A DNA stretch of 64,000 nt from positions 46,632 to 110,631 of the forward strand of contig NZ_JABBJF010000012.1 of assembly GCF_014218705.1 (NCBI RefSeq), read 5' to 3'. Of the stretch, positions 40,522 through 50,732 are shown piece after piece. Source of the stretch: Kluyvera sichuanensis (GTDB lineage: Bacteria; Pseudomonadota; Gammaproteobacteria; Enterobacterales; Enterobacteriaceae). How positions within the stretch are numbered: position 1 is the stretch's first letter; each line of letters opens with the position of its first letter. A model generated the notes under the pieces. The model saw only the letters and a list, made by a program, of their open reading frames with translations, had not been told where the DNA came from and ran no database searches. The translations under genes and the position numbers were made by a program.

Positions 40522-40956
40522 TCATAACGCTTTGGTGAAACGAACGTGGCTCGGGGCATAGCCTTCACGCTGATAAAAACGGTGGGCATCAAGACGTTTG
40601 ACGCTGGTGGACAGCTCGGTCATCTCCGCGCCCGCATCGCGTGCGGTCTCTTCCGCCCACGCCAGCAGCTGGCTGCCAATGCCGGTGCCGCGCACCTGTG
40701 GCATCACCACCAGCTCCTGAATTTCGCCTATCCAGTTGGCGTGATGCAGGTGGAACTGCAAATGCAAACTCACCATGCCCACCACCTCGTCGTCGAGCAG
40801 CGCCAGCTGATAGTGCAGATTTCTATCCTGAAGATTGGCGGCGAAGCCGGTGTAAAAGGCGTCTCTGTCGTATTCGGCCTGTTTCAGCTCGCACATCAGC
40901 GCGTAAACGTCCTCGATGTCCTCGAAGGTGGCATGGCGTAGTTCACAGACAAGCAT
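40522..40956 (-). CDS. phnO: Aminoalkylphosphonate N-acetyltransferase PhnO
   Basis: 144 residues, GNAT fold with the acetyl-CoA motif [15 protein letters not shown] and C-terminal [16 protein letters not shown]. It acetylates aminoalkylphosphonates before cleavage. The start lies inside the end of phnN (14-base overlap). Confidence 0.93.
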   Translation of the reverse strand: MLVCELRHATFEDIEDVYALMCELKQAEYDRDAFYTGFAANLQDRNLHYQLALLDDEVVGMVSLHLQFHLHHANWIGEIQELVVMPQVRGTGIGSQLLAWAEETARDAGAEMTELSTSVKRLDAHRFYQREGYAPSHVRFTKAL

Positions 40957-41500
40957 AGCGTGGCTCCTTTCTCCCCATCAGCATGAGGAGGGTCTCTACC
41001 GACTGTAGCAGACTGCCGTCATTGTTGAGCGTGTGGCACTCCGACGGCGTATAGCGCGCGGCGCGTTCCAGGCGGGCGGCAATCTCCACGCCGTTCTCCC
41101 GCCCGCGGGCGTGCAGCCGCTGGCGCAAGATCTCTGGTGAGACCTGCAGACAGACCGGCAGCAGCGCCTCAGTATAGCGGGCTTTGGCCTGGGCGAGATG
41201 GGCGCGTGAGCCGTTCACCACCACATCAAACCCGGCGTGCAGCCAGAGGTCAATTTCCACGCCCACGCCGTAGTACAGGCCGTTGGCGTGCCAGCTTAGC
41301 GCCAGCAGATTGTGCCCTGCGCGGGTGAAAAACTCCTGTTCGCTCAGCGCGATATGGTTTTCACACCCGGCGCTGGCCGGGCGGGTGATATAACGGTGTG
41401 CCACTAACAGCTGGGAAAGCTCCTGCTGGCGAAGCACTTCCAGCAGGCTGTCCTTCCCGGAGCCGGACGGCCCCATTAACCAGACCAGTTTTCCCTTCAT
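40943..41500 (-). CDS. phnN: Ribose 1,5-bisphosphokinase PhnN
   Basis: 185 residues with a guanylate-kinase-like fold. Walker [13 protein letters not shown] is near residue 10, and [22 protein letters not shown] follows. It phosphorylates ribose 1,5-bisphosphate to PRPP, linking phosphonate breakdown to nucleotide synthesis. One-base overlap with the phnM stop. Confidence 0.94.
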   Translation of the reverse strand: MKGKLVWLMGPSGSGKDSLLEVLRQQELSQLLVAHRYITRPASAGCENHIALSEQEFFTRAGHNLLALSWHANGLYYGVGVEIDLWLHAGFDVVVNGSRAHLAQAKARYTEALLPVCLQVSPEILRQRLHARGRENGVEIAARLERAARYTPSECHTLNNDGSLLQSVETLLMLMGRKEPRYACL

Positions 41501-42636
41501 CAGAACACCCTTTTTCCCTGACGCCAGACGTGGTCGATATGAATATGCTCGCCTTTGCGGTGCGCCAGCACCAGGTCGGCCCGTTTTCCTTCGGCAATCA
41601 CTCCACGGTCGTGCAGATTCAGCGAGCGTGCCGGGTTGCGGGTCACCAGATGGATCGCCTGCGGCAGGGTGAAGGCGTTGTTATCGTCATCGGCGACGCG
41701 GAATGCCGCGTCCAGCAGGCTCGCCGGGTAATAGTCGGAGGAGAGAATATCCAGCAGCCCCAGCGCCGCCAGTTTGTGCGCTGCGACGTTGCCAGAGTGC
41801 GAGCCGCCGCGCACGATGTTCGGCGCGCCCATCAGCACGTTCATGCCGTGGCGACGCGAGGATTCCGCCGCTTCAAAGGTGGTGGGGAACTCGGCGATCA
41901 CGCTGCCCAACTGGTGCGATTCAACCACGTGATCGTGGGTGGCATCGTCATGGCTTGCCAGCGCGATATTGCGCTCGCGGCACATCCCGGCAATCGCCGT
42001 ACGGTTCGGCTGCGACCAGCGGGCTGCCAGTGCTAGCTGCTCTTCTTCGTACTGACGCATCTGCGCATCGGTCAGCGAGTATTTGCCCTGATAGTATTCA
42101 CGGTACTTCTCACGGTTGGCGAACTGGCGCTGGCCCGGCGAATGGTCCATCAAGGAGACCAGCGATACCGGCTCGCGGCCCACCAGTTTTTCAAACAGCG
42201 GCAGGGTGGTGTGATGCGGCAACTCGCAGCGCAGATGCAGGCGGTGCTCGGCGCGGTTAACACCGCGCTTTTGCGTCTCCTCGATGGCGTTGATCATCTT
42301 TTCGAGGTTTTCCAGACGGTCGCCGCCGTCGCGCACATCGCCAATGGCGACCGCATCCAGCACGGTGGTGATGCCGCTGGCGACCATCAGCGCGTCGTGG
42401 CTGCTCATCGCCGAGTGGGCAGGCCAGTCAACCTTCGGGCGCGGGGTGAAGAATTTATCCAGATTATCGGTATGCAGTTCAATCAGCCCCGGCAGCAGCC
42501 AGCCGCCTTCGCCGTCCATCGCTTCGGGCAGGCGGCTCTGGCTTTCGGCAAAGGCGCGAATTTCGCCGTCCTGTACCTCAAGGGAACCGTGAACCACGTC
42601 GTTCTCAAGAACCAGCTTTACGTTATTGATAATCAT
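41500..42636 (-). CDS. phnM: RPnTP hydrolase PhnM
   Basis: 378 residues, amidohydrolase fold. The metal motif [13 protein letters not shown] near residue 55 and the later [14 protein letters not shown] and [31 protein letters not shown] carry the expected His/Asp ligands. It releases pyrophosphate from ribose-1-phosphonate 5-triphosphate, forming the substrate of PhnJ. Four-base overlap with phnL. Confidence 0.95.
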   Translation of the reverse strand: MIINNVKLVLENDVVHGSLEVQDGEIRAFAESQSRLPEAMDGEGGWLLPGLIELHTDNLDKFFTPRPKVDWPAHSAMSSHDALMVASGITTVLDAVAIGDVRDGGDRLENLEKMINAIEETQKRGVNRAEHRLHLRCELPHHTTLPLFEKLVGREPVSLVSLMDHSPGQRQFANREKYREYYQGKYSLTDAQMRQYEEEQLALAARWSQPNRTAIAGMCRERNIALASHDDATHDHVVESHQLGSVIAEFPTTFEAAESSRRHGMNVLMGAPNIVRGGSHSGNVAAHKLAALGLLDILSSDYYPASLLDAAFRVADDDNNAFTLPQAIHLVTRNPARSLNLHDRGVIAEGKRADLVLAHRKGEHIHIDHVWRQGKRVF

Positions 42637-43319
42637 GCGGGTGTACCCATTGGGTGGAGGCGGTCGGCGACCTGGTTGCGGACAGATTCGTCATGGAAAA
42701 TGCCGACGATAGCCGCGCCGCGGGCTTTGGCTTCGGTAATCAGGCTAACCACGGCAGCGCTGTTTTTGGCGTCCAGCGAGGCGGTGGGTTCGTCGAGCAG
42801 CAAAATTGGGTAGTCGACGATAAAGCCACGGGCGATATTGACGCGCTGCTGTTCGCCGCCGGAAAAGGTCGACGGCGCGAGGTGCCACAGGCGCTCCGGC
42901 ACGTTGAGGCGCGTCAGCAACTGAGCGGCTTTCGCGGCGCAGGCTTCACGGGGCACGCCGATGTTGAGCAGTGGCTGCATTACCACCTCCAGCGTGGAGA
43001 TACGGGGGATCACGCGCAGAAACTGGCTGACCCAGCCGACGGTGGTCTTACGCACTTCCACCACTTTGCGCGCGGGGGCGCTGACCAGATCGACCCATTC
43101 GTCGCCATGTTTAATATGGATATGCCCTTCATCCGGCAGGTAGTTAGCATACAGCGAGCGCAGCAGGGTAGATTTACCGCTGCCGGAGTGGCCGTGCAGC
43201 ACCACGCACTCCCCGGCGTTGACGGTGAGCGAGGCTTCGCGCAGCACCGGCAGCTGGACACCGTTTTGCTGGTGCAGAACAAAGGTTTTACTGACGTTTT
43301 CGACGCGGATCGCGTTCAT
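42633..43319 (-). CDS. phnL: C-P lyase ABC-type protein PhnL
   Basis: 228 residues from the ATG at 43319 (GAGG at a six-base spacing); a longer frame to 43421 runs into the repeat and is rejected. ABC ATPase motifs: Walker [10 protein letters not shown], signature [16 protein letters not shown], Walker [13 protein letters not shown]. It is not a transporter subunit but supports the PhnGHI reaction that attaches phosphonate to ATP. A repeat at 43347-43413 separates it from phnK. Confidence 0.93.
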   Translation of the reverse strand: MNAIRVENVSKTFVLHQQNGVQLPVLREASLTVNAGECVVLHGHSGSGKSTLLRSLYANYLPDEGHIHIKHGDEWVDLVSAPARKVVEVRKTTVGWVSQFLRVIPRISTLEVVMQPLLNIGVPREACAAKAAQLLTRLNVPERLWHLAPSTFSGGEQQRVNIARGFIVDYPILLLDEPTASLDAKNSAAVVSLITEAKARGAAIVGIFHDESVRNQVADRLHPMGTPA

Positions 43320-43346
43320 TTTTTGCCTCTTTAACATTTGAGCCTC

Positions 43347-43413
43347 CCCGGTGTCGCGTTGCTCGGCCGGGCTACAAATTCGGAGTAGCCCGGCCAAGCG
43401 CAGCGCCGCCGGG
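43347..43413. repeat. Palindromic repeat, GTAGCCCGGCC family, copy 6, inside the phn operon
   Basis: CCCGGTGTCGCGTTGCTCGG with GGCCGGGCTAC and GTAGCCCGGCCAAGCGCAGCGCCGCCGGG around AAATTCGGA. It lies in the 108-base gap between phnK and phnL. Confidence 0.8.
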
Positions 43414-43427
43414 AATGGCACCGAGGG

Positions 43428-44186
43428 TTAGTTCTGCAACACCGACGACACCAGCAGCTGGGTGTACGGATGGTGTGGATCGTCGAGCACCCGGTCGGTG
43501 AGCCCACTTTCCACCACCTGACCCTGCTTCATTACCAACAAACGGTCGGCGAGCAGGCGTGCAACGCCTAAATCATGGGTGACAATCACCACCGCCAGGT
43601 TCAGCTCCACCACCAGGCCGCGCAGCAGGTCGAGCAGGCGCGCCTGCACCGACACGTCCAGGCCGCCGGTAGGCTCATCCATAAACACCAGCTTCGGGTG
43701 GGTGACGAGGTTGCGGGCAATCTGCAGGCGCTGCTGCATCCCGCCGGAGAAGGTGGTCGGCAGGTCGTCGATGCGCGACGCCGGGATCTCCACTTCCTCC
43801 AGCCAGCGCTGGGCGGTGGCGCGGATATCGCCATAGTGGCGCGCGCCGGTAGCCATCAGTCGTTCGCCAATGTTGCCGCCCGCCGATACCTGACGACGCA
43901 GGCCGTCCATCGGATGCTGATGTACCACGCCCCACTCGGTGCGCAGCAGGCGACGACGGTCGGCTTCGGTCATCGCGTACAGCGAACTGTCCTGATAGCG
44001 AATTTCCCCTTCCTGCGGCGTCAGACGCGCCGAAATGGATTTCAGCAGCGTGGTTTTACCGGAGCCAGATTCGCCGACGATACCCAGCACTTCGCCCGGC
44101 CACAGGTCAAAGGAGACGTTGCTGAAGCCTTTGCCGGGCGCGTAGAGATGGGTCAGGCGGTCAACGGAGAGTAATGGTTGCGTCAT
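43428..44186 (-). CDS. phnK: C-P lyase ABC-type protein PhnK
   Basis: 252 residues, ABC ATPase: Walker A GESGSGKTTLLK, signature TFSGGMQQRLQIARNL, Walker B LVFMDEPTGGLD. PhnK binds the PhnJ face of the carbon-phosphorus lyase core complex and its ATPase drives its opening. Overlaps phnJ by four bases. Confidence 0.95.
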   Translation of the reverse strand: MTQPLLSVDRLTHLYAPGKGFSNVSFDLWPGEVLGIVGESGSGKTTLLKSISARLTPQEGEIRYQDSSLYAMTEADRRRLLRTEWGVVHQHPMDGLRRQVSAGGNIGERLMATGARHYGDIRATAQRWLEEVEIPASRIDDLPTTFSGGMQQRLQIARNLVTHPKLVFMDEPTGGLDVSVQARLLDLLRGLVVELNLAVVIVTHDLGVARLLADRLLVMKQGQVVESGLTDRVLDDPHHPYTQLLVSSVLQN

Positions 44187-45028
44187 GCGTTTTTTGCCTC
44201 GCTCTGTTGGCGGCAGAAATCGGTATCGGAGCAGACAAACATCCGTTTGCCGCTGTCATCGAGCACCACTTCATCGAGGTAGCTATGCTGCGACCCGCAG
44301 ATGGCGCACGGCTCGTCCCAGCTCTGGATGGTGAACGGATGGTCGTCAAAATCGAGGCTCTCGACGCGGGTAAACGGCGGCACGGCGTAGATGCGTTTTT
44401 CGCGCCCGGCACCGAACAGCTGCAGCGCGGGCATCATGTCCATCTTCGGGTTATCGAATTTCGGGATCGGCGACGGGTCCATCACGTAGCGGCCGTTCAC
44501 CTTCACCGGGTAGGCGTAGGTGGTGGCGATATGGCCGAAGCGGGCGATATCTTCATACAGCTTCACCTGCATTACGCCGTACTCTTCCAGCGCGTGCATG
44601 GTGCGGGTCTCGGTTTCGCGTGGTTCGATAAAACGCAGCGGCTCGGGGATCGGCACCTGGAAGATCAGGATCTGATCCTCAACCAGCGGCGTTTCCGGGA
44701 TCCGGTGACGCGTCTGGATCAAGGTGGCGTCTTCGGTGCGTTCGGTGGTGTTCACCCCGGTCACGCGCTGGAAGAACTGGCGAATCGACACGGCGTTGGT
44801 GGTGTCGTCCGCGCCCTGGTCAATCACCTTGAGCACGTCCGCTTCGCCAATCACGCTGGCGGTCAGCTGGATCCCGCCGGTGCCCCAGCCGTACGGCATC
44901 GGCATTTCGCGGCCGCCGAACGGCACCTGATAGCCGGGGATCGCCACCGCTTTGAGGATGGCGCGGCGGATCATGCGCTTGGTCTGCTCATCGAGATAAG
45001 CGAAGTTATAGCCGCTGAGATTAGTCAT
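44183..45028 (-). CDS. phnJ: Carbon-phosphorus lyase PhnJ (radical SAM)
   Basis: 281 residues. PhnJ is the catalytic subunit that breaks the C-P bond. The C-terminal cysteines in EPCAICGSQHSY and MFVCSDTDFCRQQ are the iron-sulfur and catalytic residues known from E. coli PhnJ. The N-terminus MTNLSGYNFAYLDEQTKRMIRRAILKAV is intact. Eight-base overlap with phnI. Confidence 0.96.
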   Translation of the reverse strand: MTNLSGYNFAYLDEQTKRMIRRAILKAVAIPGYQVPFGGREMPMPYGWGTGGIQLTASVIGEADVLKVIDQGADDTTNAVSIRQFFQRVTGVNTTERTEDATLIQTRHRIPETPLVEDQILIFQVPIPEPLRFIEPRETETRTMHALEEYGVMQVKLYEDIARFGHIATTYAYPVKVNGRYVMDPSPIPKFDNPKMDMMPALQLFGAGREKRIYAVPPFTRVESLDFDDHPFTIQSWDEPCAICGSQHSYLDEVVLDDSGKRMFVCSDTDFCRQQSEAKNA

Positions 45029-46085
45029 TTTTCTGCTCCCGTTGCAGGCGTTTCAACAGTTCCAGTTCGGCCTGGAAATCGACGTAGTGGGGGAGTTTCA
45101 GGTGCGAGACGAAACCGGCGGCTTCAACGTTATCGGCGTGGGCGAGGACAAACTCTTCGTCCTGCGCCGGGCCGACGGCGTGCTCGTCATAGTCTGGCGC
45201 CTGCAATGCGCGGTCGACCAGCGCCATTGCCATGGCCTTGCGCTCGCTCATGCCGAACACCAGGCCGTAGCCGCGGGTGAAGTGCGGCGGTTCGTCCGCT
45301 GGGTCAACGAAGCCGTTGACCATTTCGCATTCGGTCATCAGCAGTTCGCCGACGTTCACCGCAAAACCCAGCTCTTCGGGCACAATTTCGACATCAATAT
45401 GGCCGCTGCGAATTTCCCCGGCGAACGGGTGGTTGCGCCCGTAGCCGCGCTGGGTGGAGTAGGCCAGCGCCAGCAGGTAGCCTTCGTCGCCACGCATCAG
45501 CTGCTGTAAGCGAGAGGAGCGTGAGCAGGGGTAGACCGGCGGCGTGCGGGTGATGTCATCCGGCGTGGCGCCGTTATCCTCTTCCGCTTTCGCCAGCCCC
45601 TGGTGTGCCAGCAGGCTGAAGACGTGTGGCGCGGCAGACTGCTCACCGTCGTCGGTTTTTAGGGTTGGCGCTTCGCCGTTCGCCAGCAGCGTAAAGTCCA
45701 GCAGGCGGTGGGTGTAGTCGTAGGTGGGGCCAAGCAGCTGGCCGCCGGGTACGTCTTTATAAACGGCGGAGATGCGGCGCTCCAGGCGCATGCGGCTGGT
45801 TTCCAGCGGCTCGCTCACCGCCAGCTTGGCAAGCGTAGTGCGGTAGGCGCGCAGCAGAAAAATCGCTTCAACGTTATCGCCGCTCGCCTGCTTCAGCGCC
45901 AGCGCGGCCAGTTCGCGGTCGGCGATGCCGCCTTCGGTCATCACCCGGTCCACCGCCAGGTTAAGCTGCTGTTCAATCTGGGCGACGCTGAGCTCCGGCA
46001 GCGCGGTGTCGCCCCGGCGTCGATGTTCCTGTAGCGCGTGGGCGGCGGCTATCGCCTTCTCGCCCCCTTTGACGGCAACGTACAT
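45021..46085 (-). CDS. phnI: C-P lyase core subunit PhnI
   Basis: 354 residues from MYVAVKGGEKAIAAAHALQ to QREQKND. With PhnG, PhnH and PhnL it replaces the adenine of ATP by the phosphonate (nucleosidase-like reaction). The conserved ELGFAVNVGELLMTECEMVNGF and ARGYGLVFG-type segments (TRGYGLVFGMSERKAMAMAL) are present. One base separates it from phnH. Confidence 0.96.
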   Translation of the reverse strand: MYVAVKGGEKAIAAAHALQEHRRRGDTALPELSVAQIEQQLNLAVDRVMTEGGIADRELAALALKQASGDNVEAIFLLRAYRTTLAKLAVSEPLETSRMRLERRISAVYKDVPGGQLLGPTYDYTHRLLDFTLLANGEAPTLKTDDGEQSAAPHVFSLLAHQGLAKAEEDNGATPDDITRTPPVYPCSRSSRLQQLMRGDEGYLLALAYSTQRGYGRNHPFAGEIRSGHIDVEIVPEELGFAVNVGELLMTECEMVNGFVDPADEPPHFTRGYGLVFGMSERKAMAMALVDRALQAPDYDEHAVGPAQDEEFVLAHADNVEAAGFVSHLKLPHYVDFQAELELLKRLQREQKND

Positions 46086-46086
46086 A

Positions 46087-46671
46087 TCAGCAAACCTCGA
46101 CGTGAGTGGTGCGCGGAATGGCCAGCAGACGCTCGCCGCAGGTGAGGATCAGATCCACGCCGAGCGGGAACGGGTGCGGGCGTTCGGTCAGTTCATGCAG
46201 AATGCAGTTCGGCAGCTGCGGGGCGATCATCCGCTCTTCGGCGATGCCCGCACCGGTCAGGCGCAGCATGCGGCCGCCGCTGAGGCTTGAGACCTGCACA
46301 ATCAGCGTGGCGCTGGTTTCCGGCGCGACGGCGCTGCCTTCGCACAGGGCGTTCAGCTGTTCGCTGCTGATGGTGTCGCTTGAGACGGCAAAGGTTGCCT
46401 GCTGCGGCTGCTCAACCAGCGGCGCGTTGGTGTGAAAGCGCAGGCTCTGGCTGACGATATCGTTAAGCAGTGCGTTGGATAGCCACACCGGCGTGTCGTT
46501 GTCGGCAAGGGTCAGCAGCACGCTGGTGGTGGCGACGTTCAGCGGCTGCCAGCCGTGCTTGAGCTGGTGCAGCGCGACGATCACGCCCGGCTCGCTCATG
46601 GCTTTTAACAGGCGACGAAAGCTGTGCTGGTCATCCTGCACGGGAAGGGTAAAAGCGGTTTCCAGGGTCAT
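46087..46671 (-). CDS. phnH: C-P lyase core subunit PhnH
   Basis: 194 residues ([29 protein letters not shown] to TTHVEVC). Structural subunit of the PhnGHIJ core. It begins inside the end of phnG (four-base overlap). Confidence 0.95.
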   Translation of the reverse strand: MTLETAFTLPVQDDQHSFRRLLKAMSEPGVIVALHQLKHGWQPLNVATTSVLLTLADNDTPVWLSNALLNDIVSQSLRFHTNAPLVEQPQQATFAVSSDTISSEQLNALCEGSAVAPETSATLIVQVSSLSGGRMLRLTGAGIAEERMIAPQLPNCILHELTERPHPFPLGVDLILTCGERLLAIPRTTHVEVC

Positions 46672-47120
46672 GCGTTATCTCCGCGAACCAGCGTAAAGAA
46701 GTCGACCCGGCTGGCGTTGATTTCAGCCTGACGTGCGGCAATGCGCGCGGTACGGTCGGCTTCCAGCGGGGTAATCAGGGTTTCTAATAAGGTTTGAAAA
46801 TGGGTTGGCTGCTGCATCAGCGCATCAATCACCGCGCAGCGCTCGGCGTGCGGTTTGTCGCGCCCCAGCACCCAGCTGTAGCCTACGGTACCGTTGCTCA
46901 AACGCACGGCGGCGCGAGTTAAGGTGGCATCGCCAGCAAAAAAACGTTCTCCGGTGCCGCCCATGCGGCCCTGGAGTTGGACCAGACCGGTTTCCGGGGC
47001 ACGGATCGTTTCGTAGTCGGCGGTAATGTTCAGGGCGACCATTTTCTCCGCCAGATTGGCGGGGTCGCTGTGGGACAGCACCGACATCCAGTGCTGACGA
47101 GTCGCGGTATCGAGGTGCAT
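46668..47120 (-). CDS. phnG: C-P lyase core subunit PhnG
   Basis: 150 residues with [20 protein letters not shown] and [21 protein letters not shown] segments of PhnG. Forms the core complex with PhnH, PhnI and PhnJ. Its ATG directly abuts the phnF stop. Confidence 0.95.
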   Translation of the reverse strand: MHLDTATRQHWMSVLSHSDPANLAEKMVALNITADYETIRAPETGLVQLQGRMGGTGERFFAGDATLTRAAVRLSNGTVGYSWVLGRDKPHAERCAVIDALMQQPTHFQTLLETLITPLEADRTARIAARQAEINASRVDFFTLVRGDNA

Positions 47121-47846
47121 TCAGTGCTCCATAATAAATTCGATCATGTCGGCGCGGGTCAGGCTGACGGAGTACTCCATCGCCTGGTCATCGCCTTCAC
47201 GATGGTTCAGGGTGCGCACGCACAGCAGGGGCGCCATATTGGGAATTTCTAAGCGTTGGCTCTCTTTGGCCTGTGCCCGGCGTGCGCTGATACGGGTCTG
47301 GCTGCGTTTGAGCGCAATGCCGGTTTGCTCACGCAGGAAGTCATGCAGCGAACCGCTGCTGAAGTTTTGCAGCGTGGGCCAGAGCGTGAGGTCGGCGAAG
47401 TAGTGGTCGATAAGGCACAGCGCCACGCCGTTGACCCGGCGCAGGGTGCGCAGGTGAATCACGTTGTCGCCTTCGGTAATGCCCAGCGCTTCGGCTATAT
47501 GGCTGGAGGCCGGGCGCAGCACCGACAGCAGCTTTTCGCTGGTGGGATGGCTGCCCTGGTCGAGCAGATTCTGGCTAAAGCGCGCCTGGGCGTTCAGCGG
47601 GTAGTCGAACGGGCGCATCAGCACCAGCACGCCAACTCCCTGACGGCGCTGAACCCAGCCTTTCTCTACCAGTTGGTCGATGGCGCGGCGCAGGGTATGA
47701 CGGTTCACTTCAAAGCGCGCCGCCAACTGATGCTCGGCGGGCAGGTAGTCGCCACAGCGGTAGTTCTGGCGCAGCTCCTGTTCCAGACGAGCCGCAATCT
47801 CTTGATAACGCGTCGGATAACTGGTCGGATGTGTAGACAAGTGCAT
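47121..47846 (-). CDS. phnF: Transcriptional regulator PhnF (GntR/HutC family)
   Basis: 241 residues from the ATG at 47846, the E. coli length; a TTG three codons earlier is too close to the ribosome site. N-terminal winged helix DYLPAEHQLAARFEVNRHTLRRAIDQLV and a UTRA domain. It is the putative local repressor of the phn operon. Confidence 0.93.
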   Translation of the reverse strand: MHLSTHPTSYPTRYQEIAARLEQELRQNYRCGDYLPAEHQLAARFEVNRHTLRRAIDQLVEKGWVQRRQGVGVLVLMRPFDYPLNAQARFSQNLLDQGSHPTSEKLLSVLRPASSHIAEALGITEGDNVIHLRTLRRVNGVALCLIDHYFADLTLWPTLQNFSSGSLHDFLREQTGIALKRSQTRISARRAQAKESQRLEIPNMAPLLCVRTLNHREGDDQAMEYSVSLTRADMIEFIMEH

Positions 47847-47866
47847 AGCCAACAAGACCTCGCTAA

Positions 47867-48649
47867 TCAGATGAAGTGCTTACGCAAACGCTGAGAGAGG
47901 AAATCCAACAGGCTGACGGTGACGATGATGAGGACCATCAGCGCACAGGTTTGCTGGAACTGGAAACCGCGAATCGCCTCCCACAGCGTCACGCCGATGC
48001 CGCCTGCGCCCACCATCCCGACCACCGTAGCGGAGCGGACGTTGGACTCGAAACGGTAGAGCGAGTAGGAGATTAAGAGCGGCATGACCTGCGGCAGTAC
48101 GCCGTAGAGGATCTCTTCAATTTTGTTCGCCCCGGTGGCGCGGATACCTTCAACCGGGCCGGGTTCAATGGCTTCCACTGCTTCGGAAAGCAGCTTGGAG
48201 AGGACGCCAGTGGTGTGGATAAACAGCGCCAGTACCCCGGCAAACGGGCCTAAACCGACGGCAACCACGAACAGCATGGCGAAGACCATTTCGTTGATGG
48301 CGCGACAGGCGTCCATCAGGCGGCGCATTGGTTGGTAAACCCACCACGGCACCAGGTTTTCGGCGCTCATCAGGCCACAGGGAATGGATAGCACCACCGC
48401 CAGCGCGGTACCCCAGACGGCGATTTGCAGGGTCACGGCCATCTCGCTGAGATAGTCCTGCCACTGGCTAAAATCCGGCGGGAAGAAGTCGGCGGCGAAG
48501 GTCGCCATGTTGCCCGCGTCTTTGAACAGCGTGACCGGGTTCATTTCCGCCCCTTTCCAGGAGACGACAAGCACTGCCAGCAGGATGGCCCAGCTGATCA
48601 GCGAGAACCAACTGCGCTTGGGCGGGGGAACGGTGATGGTGTGTTGCAT
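47867..48649 (-). CDS. phnE: Phosphonate ABC transporter permease PhnE
   Basis: 260 residues, uninterrupted. Binding-protein-dependent permease fold with about six helices and the EAA-like loop [29 protein letters not shown]. In E. coli K-12 phnE is disrupted by an 8-base insertion. This copy is intact, so phosphonate uptake should be constitutively possible once induced. Confidence 0.95.
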   Translation of the reverse strand: MQHTITVPPPKRSWFSLISWAILLAVLVVSWKGAEMNPVTLFKDAGNMATFAADFFPPDFSQWQDYLSEMAVTLQIAVWGTALAVVLSIPCGLMSAENLVPWWVYQPMRRLMDACRAINEMVFAMLFVVAVGLGPFAGVLALFIHTTGVLSKLLSEAVEAIEPGPVEGIRATGANKIEEILYGVLPQVMPLLISYSLYRFESNVRSATVVGMVGAGGIGVTLWEAIRGFQFQQTCALMVLIIVTVSLLDFLSQRLRKHFI

Positions 48650-48673
48650 GGTTGAGCTCCGGGTTTCCTGAGT

Positions 48674-48769
48674 TCCCTCGCCCCTTTGGGGAGAGGGTTA
48701 GGGTGAGGGGGTCAGCTCAGTGCCGATTTCCCCTCACCCCGGCCCTCTCCCTGAGGGAGAGGGGGAAAG
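48674..48769. repeat. Paired palindromic repeats, CCCTCACCC/CCCTCTCCC family, copy 3, inside the phn operon
   Basis: GAGAGGGTTAGGGTGAGGGG (inverted unit) and CCCTCACCCCGGCCCTCTCC form a pair, followed by CTGAGGGAGAGGGGG. It fills most of the 122-base gap between phnD and phnE. Confidence 0.8.
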
Positions 48770-48771
48770 GG

Positions 48772-49788
48772 TTACTGCACCGCTTTGGTGACCGACGTCA
48801 TCGCGCCAATTGCCGCCGTGGTACGGTCAAGGTCGCTCAGACGCGCCTGGATCTCGGCGGTTTTAGTGGCCTTTTCCGCGTCGTTCAGCGTGCCGTTGCC
48901 CTTCACGGTCTGCATCTCTTTAAACAGCGTCAGCTGGCGAATCGGCAGCAGTTGCAGGTCGCTGGAGGCGCGGAACGGCGCCCAGCCCAGACGTTCCAGC
49001 ACCGCTTTCTGTTCCGGCGTTTTGCCGTAGTTCATAAAGAAGCTGTACACCTTGTCCTTGGTGGATTCAGACAGGTTTTTACGCCACACAATCGGGTCGC
49101 CTGGGATCAGCGGTGACTTCCAGATAACCTTCAGCGCTTTCAGCTTGTCCGGCGCGGAGACCTTCAGCTTGTCGAGGTTTTCGGTGTTGTTGGTGGCGAC
49201 ATCCACCTGCTTGTTGGCAACGGCCAGGGCGTTGGTTTCATGGCTGGCGTTAACCGTGCGCTTAAAGTCGCTGGCGGAGGCGTTGTTCTTGGCGAAGACG
49301 TAGTAGCCAGGGACCAGGAAACCGGAGGTGGAGTTCGGGTCACCGTTGCCGAAGGTCAGCTCTTTACGTTTGGCGAGCAGGTCGTTGAGGTTGTTGATTG
49401 GGCTGTCTTTGTTGACGATCAGCACGCTCCAGTAGCCTGGGGAGCCGTCGGCGGCGACGGTCTGAGCGAATACCTGACCGTTGGCGCGGTCCACCGCTTC
49501 CATGGCGGAGAGGTTGCCGTACCAGGCGATATCGACCTTGTTAAAGCGCATCCCCTGGATGATCCCCGCGTAGTCCGGTGCGAAGAAGGCGTTGACCTTC
49601 ACGCCCAGCGACTTTTCCATATCCTTCAGGAACGGTTCCCATTGCGGCTTTAAGTTCTGCTGTGATTCCGTCGAAATAATGCCGAAGTTCAGCGCTTTTT
49701 CCTGCTCTTCCGCGTGGGCTGGGGTTAACAGGGTGCTGAGGCTAAACATGCTGGTAAAGGCCAGCGCGGCAACGGCTTTATAACTCAT
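48772..49788 (-). CDS. phnD: Phosphonate-binding periplasmic protein PhnD
   Basis: 338 residues from the ATG at 49788, which has GAGGA at a six-base spacing; the ATG at 49794 touches that site. Signal peptide cleaved near TPAHA. The mature protein has the PhnD fold with LNFGIISTESQQNLKPQWEPF, FFAPDYAGIIQGMRFNKVDIAWYGN and NGDPNSTSGFLVPGYYVF. It binds alkylphosphonates with high affinity for PhnCE. Confidence 0.95.
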   Translation of the reverse strand: MSYKAVAALAFTSMFSLSTLLTPAHAEEQEKALNFGIISTESQQNLKPQWEPFLKDMEKSLGVKVNAFFAPDYAGIIQGMRFNKVDIAWYGNLSAMEAVDRANGQVFAQTVAADGSPGYWSVLIVNKDSPINNLNDLLAKRKELTFGNGDPNSTSGFLVPGYYVFAKNNASASDFKRTVNASHETNALAVANKQVDVATNNTENLDKLKVSAPDKLKALKVIWKSPLIPGDPIVWRKNLSESTKDKVYSFFMNYGKTPEQKAVLERLGWAPFRASSDLQLLPIRQLTLFKEMQTVKGNGTLNDAEKATKTAEIQARLSDLDRTTAAIGAMTSVTKAVQ

Positions 49789-49811
49789 TTCCATTCCTCA
49801 TTGTGGGGACG

Positions 49812-50600
49812 TTAAGCAGCCTGCGCGTTCTCTTCGACGCGATTAATGCTGCGGTAGAGATGGTCAAATCGTTCGTTATCAAACTGCTGGCTGCTGCCGT
49901 CATAGAACACGTGTCCCTGACGCAGCGCGATGATGCGTTCGCAGTAGCGCAGCGCATAATCGACCTGGTGCAGCGTCACCACGACGGTGATGCCGTCGGT
50001 CTGGTTAATGTCGCGCAGCGTGTCCATCACGATGCGCGCGGATTCCGGGTCCAGCGAGGCGATAGGCTCATCGGCAAGGATCACCTTCGCCTGCTGCATC
50101 AGCGCACGGGCAATCGCCACGCGCTGCTGCTGGCCGCCGGAGAGGGTCGAAACGCGCTGGTGGGCCATGTGTGCCATGCCTACGCGGGTTAACGCCTGCA
50201 GGGCGCGTTGCTTCTGATCGCGGGTGAACCAGCTAAAGCAGGTACGCCAGAACGGCGTGCTGCCGAGCGCGCCAATCAGCACGTTCTCCATCACGCTCAG
50301 ACGGTTAACGAGGTTGAACTGCTGGAAGATGTAGCCGGTGTGGGCGCGGCTTTTGCGGATATCACGGGCCAGACGGCCCGACTGCTGCACGGTGTTACCC
50401 AGCAGTTCGATGCGGCTGCCCGGCGTTTTATCGCCGACGATAAGGCCGCTCAGATGACGTAAAAGGGTGGATTTGCCAGAACCAGATGGGCCAAGCAAAG
50501 CCACCATCTCACCAGCGTGGACGTTCAAATCAATGGCGTGGAGTACCTGTTGCTGATTGAACGTTTTGTTGAGCTTTTCAACGCGAATAATCGTTTGCAT
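49812..50600 (-). CDS. phnC: Phosphonate ABC transporter ATPase PhnC
   Basis: 262 residues. Walker [13 protein letters not shown], signature [16 protein letters not shown], Walker [17 protein letters not shown]. First gene of the phn operon, with GAGGG upstream of the ATG and a Pho box further upstream. Confidence 0.95.
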   Translation of the reverse strand: MQTIIRVEKLNKTFNQQQVLHAIDLNVHAGEMVALLGPSGSGKSTLLRHLSGLIVGDKTPGSRIELLGNTVQQSGRLARDIRKSRAHTGYIFQQFNLVNRLSVMENVLIGALGSTPFWRTCFSWFTRDQKQRALQALTRVGMAHMAHQRVSTLSGGQQQRVAIARALMQQAKVILADEPIASLDPESARIVMDTLRDINQTDGITVVVTLHQVDYALRYCERIIALRQGHVFYDGSSQQFDNERFDHLYRSINRVEENAQAA

Positions 50601-50642
50601 GCTGAGACCCTCATTTAAGGTGGCCTCATCGTGGCGAATTAA

Positions 50643-50660
50643 TGTGACATTTGGGTTAAG
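50643..50660 (-). promoter_or_regulatory. Candidate Pho box of the phn operon
   Basis: On the minus strand CTTAACCCAAATGTCACA resembles the paired seven-base PhoB repeats separated by four bases; the second half (TGTCACA) is close to consensus, the first is weak. It lies 43 bases before phnC, the expected place for PhoB control. Confidence 0.5.
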
Positions 50661-50705
50661 AGATAGTTACTTGAAGATGAATAATTGACCGGGATTTGAT
50701 GACAG

Positions 50706-50729
50706 CGCGGGAGGCCGTGGCCTCCCGCG
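50706..50729 (-). terminator. Hairpin at the end of yjdN
   Basis: CGCGGGAGGCC and GGCCTCCCGCG pair over 11 bases, four bases past the yjdN stop. It has no T-run, so it may be a weak or Rho-assisted terminator. Confidence 0.45.
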
Positions 50730-50732
50730 TGG

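Noticed and set aside
42633..43421. Longer phnL with a 34-residue N-terminal extension
   Set aside because: The extension is encoded by the palindromic repeat and lacks a ribosome site; the ATG at 43319 fits.
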